Below, one piece after another: positions 57,820 through 64,000 of a DNA stretch of 64,000 nt. Both the position numbers and the translations under genes were made by a program. The stretch lies in the NCBI GenBank assembly GCA_021234155.1, contig JAJEKV010000008.1:24791156-24855155 (forward strand), given 5' to 3'. The notes beneath the pieces are model-generated. The model did not search any database. It was not told the DNA's origin and saw nothing but the letters and a program-made list of their open reading frames with translations. Each line of letters starts with the position of its first letter. Position 1 is the stretch's first letter. The DNA is from Isoetes taiwanensis (lineage: Eukaryota; Streptophyta; Lycopodiopsida; Isoetales; Isoetaceae).

Positions 57820-60800
57820 CAAAAAAGGCACGCCAACTTTGTTGCGAAGTTATGCAATGCAATGAAGGTTTTTAAATAATGTTCTTGAATTTTAGGTATC
57901 ACTAGTTGTTTTATGTCAATACATTTGCGACCGGTAAAATGTATTGTTTGAGATGTATAAGGTGTAGGGTTATGTAGGGTATCCAATCATAAGTTAGATC
58001 TACTATATTGAAAAACCATCTATTACGTACAAAGGGGTCAAAAGAACTTACTAAAACATGGAGCAAATACACATAAAAGCCGATGGGACAATGGTTTAAC
58101 GAAGTCGATGGGGTGAAAAGGAATCAACCAAGCAAATTGACCAAAATGGAACCTATATGACCAACTAGACTCTTTTGCACAACTTGCATTGAGATGATAA
58201 ATCTAAGTAAGGAACAACCATAAGGGAGTATAGAAAACAAAGGAGCAAACGGGGATATAAGGTCCATCAATATTACAAAAGTTGCTCGATGGAGATAACT
58301 TCACGGTATACATACATAGCCAGCCCTTGCTTTAATGCTCTTTGTATACCCCAAATGTCGTAGAAGTTCCACCTCGATGTATCAAATCCACGACAATACA
58401 AACATTTCGTTGAGAACCACAAATTCAACACAAGCAGTTCATTAAGAAACACAGATTCAACGCCCGTTTTCAACAATCATTTTTTTCACATTCTATATTT
58501 TATGTCTTTTCGTTTATACCTTACTTGACCTTCATTGTTCACATGTTTTGCACCCTTGGGTGTTGATGCCTGAGCAAAAAAATGCAAGATTTTCGAGCAA
58601 TGAAACTCTAGGACTCAAGACTTCTAGTGGTTGTTTCTTATTTCACGTCTATCTTCACCTTGTCCTCTTATTTCAAGTCCTCTGGTCTATTATATCATCT
58701 AACTTGTCCTTCATGCTAGATGAAAGGTCTGGAATGCTTATCTTGCTTTTTATCCCAAGCTCGTGGTTGTTTCTTATTTCATGGAATGGAAGAGATGATT
58801 GGCGGGCCTTCAGTATGCTGCACTATCCCAAGCTAGGGCCTTTCGACAATGCAATACATTGTTTTTTTAGATCAAGATGCTAATGCGGGAACAAGACCTG
58901 GCAGTTTGGCTCAAACAAACTAGCATAGCAAGGTGGATTAATCTTGGGTGTGTGCTAGCTCGGAGGTCTAACAATGTCGGATTAAGAGCTTGTTGAAGAC
59001 CCTTGATCACTCTATTTATGGGGTAGCAACTAGGATTCATTGTCCGTAAAAGATTTTAGGATCCATTCATGATTCATGCAATCAGCAAAGAAACCAATGC
59101 AAGACGAATTTGGGAGTCTGATATTTGACAGTTTGAAAATTGCACATGCAAGAAGAGTGAATGGAGGAAGCCAAAGCCATAATTTACCTTTATTTCTCAG
59201 GCATATTAGCAATGGAATAGAAGCCTGCTGTGTAAATAAATATGATCAAAATATCAAGACAAAATCCACTTGAGCTTTTGAATACAGCAGAATTTGTCAT
59301 CAATTTTGGAGCATAATGGATTTGGAAGAGTAGCACAACTGGTGATGCCGAATTTGTCTGATGGCAAATCCCTGATGCCAAAAATAGCAGCATTGCCTTC
59401 CCATTCGAAATTGACCAAAATCATAGGCGTTCTGATAGGTGCCCCAAAAGTTTGGCAACTTCTGCAAATACTCGGGTGCCCCAAAAGTTTGGCAACTTCT
59501 GTAAATACAAGGCAATTTTAAAGTTCCCCTTTTATTGAAAAAAAAGAAGGAAATGTCTTTGTTCTTTAATAACAAAGAAAGAACTAAACTTAAAATTGGA
59601 ATTCAAACACGGTTCCCAATTGTATCATACAAGGTGTTGATGGAGGCTCCAGTGCACACGCCGCAAAATAGTAGATTGTCTAGATTTCCTGCTTGAAGAT
59701 AAGTTTCGCTTCATCATCATCATCTAAATGAACATCATGTGCTTGGTCAGTTGAAAAGGCTACTGCAAAGTGTTGAAGGTGAATGTGTACTTACAAATGA
59801 CCTTTTTATGCTCCATTGTATTTAACACATGCCGCAGGATGCTAATTGCATGTCCGACATTGTCAATACCTCTAAAGTGTTCTGCAAGATGACCCAACTT
59901 CTTCATGGAGAAGAGTAGTCGCATGCAAAAATCTCTGTTTAATTCAATGGTTTTTAGAGTCCCATCATTCGAGATTTTGAGAACCATGTCCGACATTGTC
60001 AATACCTCTAAAGTGTTCTGCAAGATGACCCAACTTCTTCATGGAGAAGAGTAGTCGCATGCAAAAATCTCTGTTTAATTCAATGGTTTTTAGAGTCCCA
60101 TCACTAGGCGAGAGAATTTTTAAGATAGCTTAAATTCAAATCGACATTACTCTCTAGTTGTGGCATTATCATCCATACATGCAGAATGGCATCTAGCAGA
60201 AGTTTTAACTAACCTTGAATTTGTCAGAAACATCATTCCCTAGGCGAGAGAATTTTTAAGATAGCTTAAATTCAAATCGACATTACTCTCTAGTTGTGGC
60301 ATTATCATCCATACATGCAGAATGGCATCTAGCAGAAGTTTTAACTAACCTTGAATTTGTCAGAAACATCATTCGGTCGGATGCATATTTGTGAAGGTAG
60401 CTATTAGCTTCTTCGAGGATCTCGCCTAACGTCAAAATGGGTTTTGAAAGAAGACTATTGCTTGAGCTCAGAAAATGAATGCAAAGGACTATTGAGTACC
60501 GACGCAATATGGAAAAGGATTTCTATTTTGACTGTGTTTCTTAACAACCTAGTCCTTTATCCTCTTCCTTACTAAAAAACAATGATTGTAATGCATAAGA
60601 AACGTAGAAAATGAATGCAAAGGACTATTGAGTACCGACGCAATATGGAAAAGGATTTCTATTTTGACTGTGTTTCTTAACAACCTAGTCCTTTATCCTC
60701 TTCCTTACTAAAAAACAATGATTGTAATGCATAAGAAACTAGAGTTAGTAAAAGCCACAAACTCCGGCTCCATTTTTAAGGTTCAGAGCTGGGCTTGCAA

Positions 60801-62540
60801 AATAATACAGCAGGATAATGGAAAAAAAAAACGGACTAAGAATTGAAAATGGAGGACCTTTTTTTGCCCAAAAGGAGCTCTGGCGTGGAGTTTCTGGCTA
60901 TGGCAACATTTTTAAGGTTCAGAGCTGGGCTTGCAAAATAATACAGCAGGATAATGGAAAAAAAAAACGGACTAAGAATTGAAAATGGAGGACCTTTTTT
61001 TGCCCAAAAGGAGCTCTGGCGTGGAGTTTCTGGCTATGGCAAAGCAGCGCATAGATAAGGGGGATGATGGCTTCGGCCATAGCCTGGCATTTTTTTAGGG
61101 AGGATCGATCTTAGTGGTTTTTAAAAGATCCTACAAGTAGGCCAGCGACATTATGCATCTCATGCCAAGGGAAAGCGGAGGAAAAACTACCAAGGTGCGG
61201 AGAAGAGATGGGAGAAAGGACATAGCCACCGGTGATAAGGGAGGACCATGAGCGGGTGATGAACTTGGAGTAGGACACGTGTCGCTGGTTGTTATTCATG
61301 ACCTTGAGGAAAGGCGGTAGGCTTGGTTAGGCTGGTGTGCTAAAAAAAAACAACAAAAACAAAAACAAAAACAAAATGGAGAAACTATTGCCACATCGGT
61401 TTTTATGGGGTGGAGGACGCTACGTGGATAGGCTAGAATTTGAGGAAAGGCGGTAGGCTTGGTTAGGCTGGTGTGCTAAAAAAAAACAACAAAAACAAAA
61501 ACAAAAACAAAATGAATTTTTAAGAAGCCATGTACGTTTCTTTGAGGGGACGAAATAATATCTTTGAGGGCTCCAGCTCCAAGTAGATTTCTATCTTACA
61601 AATGCTCTTTTCTTTGCTTGTCCATTGTTATGTATGTTATGACAGACTTTTTGTCTTTACTTGTTTGTTACGAGTGTTATCCGTATGCCTCTCTCCATCT
61701 TGTATATCGTCTTGTCCCTTGGTGATACTAGCATGCTTATATCAATTGAATTGTTGTCCATTGTTATGTATGTTATGACAGACTTTTTGTCTTTACTTGT
61801 TTGTCCTCAGTGTTATCCGTATGCCTCTCTCCATCTTGTATATCGTCTTGTCCCTTGGTGATACTAGCATGCTTATATCAATTGAATTGAATGATTTTTA
61901 TCATCTAAGAAACCTATAACAACAACAACATCAATGTATTACTATCTGGATTAAAAAAACCCCACCAGAAGGGTTTTGAGAGGAAACCATGGCGTTGATA
62001 AGAATGCCGACAACAAACGATACAAATATATATCATGAGATGTTTGCAACAATAACAACAACAACATCATGACATGGTTGTGTGTCTCGATCATAGTAGT
62101 GGTAAATGCTTTTTTTAGCTTGTGTTGTTCTCTAAAGTTTAAGTGTAAACTACAACGTACGAGCTAGGCAGTGTCTTTTAAATAATATCACAGGGTTTCT
62201 ACAACTCAAACATATCATCAACAAGAATTCAATGTTATTCAATGTAGTACTTCAAAATACAGCTCAAGTATATCGTCAACAAGAAGTTGGAAAGTAATTC
62301 AATGTCATATCACACAGAATTCTCTCAATACTAACACAATTTAAAGTTATTTCAAATATAACTAAATAGTTTAATATAGTACTACCACCATTTGAAATTA
62401 TCTCAAAATACAATTTTCTCCAATGCACTCCATTGTGATATTTTGCTTTTGTGCGATGAACCTATACAAAGTGCCCATCCAATAATTCTTATATCTTGAA
62501 GATTCAAAAGTTTCTCAAATAGAAGTAAGTCCGCCTTGCT
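57820..62540. other. No gene recognised; dense 136-bp-offset duplications
   Basis: This is AT-rich DNA with paired copies starting at 58627/58763 (about 20 bp), 59851/59987 (about 118), 60104/60240, 60471/60607 and 60771/60907 (each about 136), 61304/61440 (about 75) and 61619/61755 (about 136 with a small internal difference). A 37-bp tandem repeat lies at 59438/59475, and an AAAAC microsatellite at about 61340-61376 is repeated with its duplication. No domain-bearing frame was identified. Confidence 0.6.
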
Positions 62541-62547
62541 ATCCCAA

Positions 62548-64000
62548 GCTTATTTTCAGAACATTCCAAATTGGAGTAGATTCTCCTTGCTATTCTTGGG
62601 AGATCCTTAATGTCTTAGTCTTCTATCTTCTTCACCCAACACTTGTTATTAGAGAATATGTTACATATTCGTAATCAGAATTTGCTTATTTTCAGAACAT
62701 TCCAAATTGGAGTAGATTCTCCTTGCTATTCTTGGGAGATCCTTAATGTCTTAGTCTTCTATCTTCTTCACCCAACACTTGTTATTAGAGAATATGTTAC
62801 ATATTCGTAATCAGAATTTTTACCTAAGCGTTGTATTCTTGATAATGTTGCTGCAGCTTATGAGGGATATATTGTGCGTCTTAAGGGTCAAAGACATTGT
62901 ATATCTCAAATTGGATTTTGCTAAAGCCTATGATAGTATAGATTGGAATTTCCTACAAAAATGCCTTCTGACATTGGGATTTGGAGAGATTGTGGCAGAG
63001 GTATTGTCCAAGCTATTCTCTTTGGCTACTCAAGATGGCGTAATTTAGGGATTGACTATGAAACTTGTTTCCTGTTGGTAGAAGAGTTCGACAAGGATGT
63101 CCCCTTGCCCCGTTATTGTTCACTATTGTGGCAGAGGTATTGTCCAAGCTATTCTCTTTGGCTACTCAAGATGGCGTAATTTAGGGATTGACTATGGAGG
63201 ATGGTTCTCAAGGAAGTGTATAATCAGTATGCCGATGATACATTTCTCTTTCTAGTGGTGAGGATGATAATCTTGAATGCTAAGCTTTTTTGGACTCTTT
63301 CTCCCGGCATCGGGGTTCGTTGGGTGGCTAAAGTGCTGCGCTTTATGGACTTTGGATGTGGATGTTCCTCCCTGTGTTTACGAGTATCCGTGGAAAGTGC
63401 TTCCTCAAGGGAAGGCTACTAAACTCTTGGGCATTCCTGTAGGTATACATATCTCTACTTCAGATGCATGGGATGTTATAGTGGAAGGCCTGCGTAAGCA
63501 TCTTTTTGGTGGAATACAGCCCAAGCTTTCTCTTGGCAGGTATTGATAGTAGTTGCCTAAAGGTGTTCTCAAAGAACACTCATGTGTATATGGCATCTGT
63601 TTTTGCTTGCCTCACAAACAAAGTTTCAAGAGGTTGTCGCAATTGTCCGTGAACTCCATTTGGCGTAATCTTGAGGCAGTGTAGTTGTGAAGGCCGCTTG
63701 GTCCACATGTATCAAACCAAAATTTCTTTGGAGGTCTAGGTATGATTGACTTTCATTTCTGAGTAAAATTATGATATCTAAGTTCATTTGTCGCTACTTG
63801 GTGGGTATGGTACAGTCCACGGAATGAGATTATTTGCGCAAGCACTTGGGCAGTGTATTCCTTTTTGGGAACCGCACTTAGGGGCGCTTCTTCCTTGGTG
63901 TCTCTTTGTCGCCTTCATCCATATTCAATGCTTCCCCCCTTCTTGAAGGGACCGCTTGATTCTTGGGAGCGGTTCATTGTGCTATTTAAGATTAATCAGG
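62548..64000 (+). pseudogene. LINE (L1-type) reverse transcriptase, truncated by window end
   Basis: Non-LTR RT copies LINE RNA directly at the target site. After a duplicated lead (62548/62684), the frame gives LPKRCILDNVAAAYEGYIVR near 62822. After one frameshift it gives LKLDFAKAYDSIDWNFLQKC near 62904, matching the conserved L1-type RT core. RRVRQGCPLAPLLFTIVAE follows near 63080, then NQYADDTFLFL near 63222 with the catalytic YADD. Downstream segments GKATKLLGIPVGIH and FGGLGMIDFHF (near 63730) are typical of the region after the RT core. A 73-bp block around IVAEVLSKLFSLATQDGV occurs at 62989 and 63125; the second site is the natural one. No endonuclease domain or poly-A tail lies within the window. 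Confidence 0.88.

Noticed and set aside
59254-59575. Overlapping minus-strand frames with an ATG start near 59484
   Set aside because: They contain a 37-bp tandem duplication and show no family motif; the strand and frame cannot be decided.
15008-63198. Biological tandem duplication tied to nucleosome or replication spacing as the cause of the 136-bp offset
   Set aside because: An offset fixed to the base over about 40 unrelated sequences, including partial in-place patches, is not expected from strand slippage or break repair, which give variable lengths.

Overview
The window reads as repeat-rich nuclear DNA of a land plant. Every recognisable host gene belongs to a plant family: an ABCB (MDR/PGP) transporter, an SDP1-type patatin triacylglycerol lipase, a GDSL esterase/lipase and a PAR1-like protein. 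Plant-type Ty3/gypsy chromovirus, Ty1/copia, LINE and Helitron remnants fill much of the rest. The density of retroelements and decayed genes suits a large plant genome such as a fern, lycophyte or gymnosperm, but nothing seen fixes the lineage. I found no intact host gene, rRNA or confident tRNA gene, and no CRISPR array.

Layout. 0-13 kb: mostly non-coding DNA with a duplicated unit built on long GGA/GGGAGG tracts (about 3.9-5.1 and 7.7-9.3 kb), a dispersed repeat, and a clear Helitron 3' terminus at 12.47 kb. 13.4-20.3 kb: a minus-strand chromovirus with LTR, polypurine tract, chromodomain integrase, RNase H, reverse transcriptase, protease and gag, all frameshifted. 20.3-24.1 kb: GC-rich minus-strand coding-like blocks that I cannot assign. 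24.4-28.3 kb: an apparently genic plus-strand region ending in a broken two-exon PAR1-like fragment. 30.25-31.69 kb: a second copy of the chromovirus LTR with a primer-binding site, placed so that it could be the 5' LTR of the same element. 31.7-32.9 kb: a repetitive minus-strand reading frame. 33-39 kb: intergenic DNA.

39.2-46.6 kb: a minus-strand ABCB pseudogene split by a full-length copia element (40679-46317) flanked by a perfect 5-bp target duplication, GACTA. 47.3-49.2 kb: a multi-exon SDP1-like pseudogene. 50.5 kb: a GC-rich foldback element. 51.2-51.6 kb: tandem coding-like repeats. 55.7-57.2 kb: a GDSL lipase pseudogene. 62.8 kb to the end: a LINE reverse transcriptase that runs off the window.

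The most unusual property cuts across all of this. From about 15 kb onward I found about 40 places where a stretch of 14-137 bp is repeated at an offset of exactly 136 bp, whatever the local sequence: LTRs, gag, RT, host pseudogenes and intergenic DNA alike. Several matches fill the whole 136 bp; others are short patches that overwrite the expected coding sequence without changing its length. A constant offset in unrelated sequence is hard to explain biologically and points to contig-joining or gap-filling errors. Many frameshifts in the window should therefore not be taken as real mutations until reads are checked.
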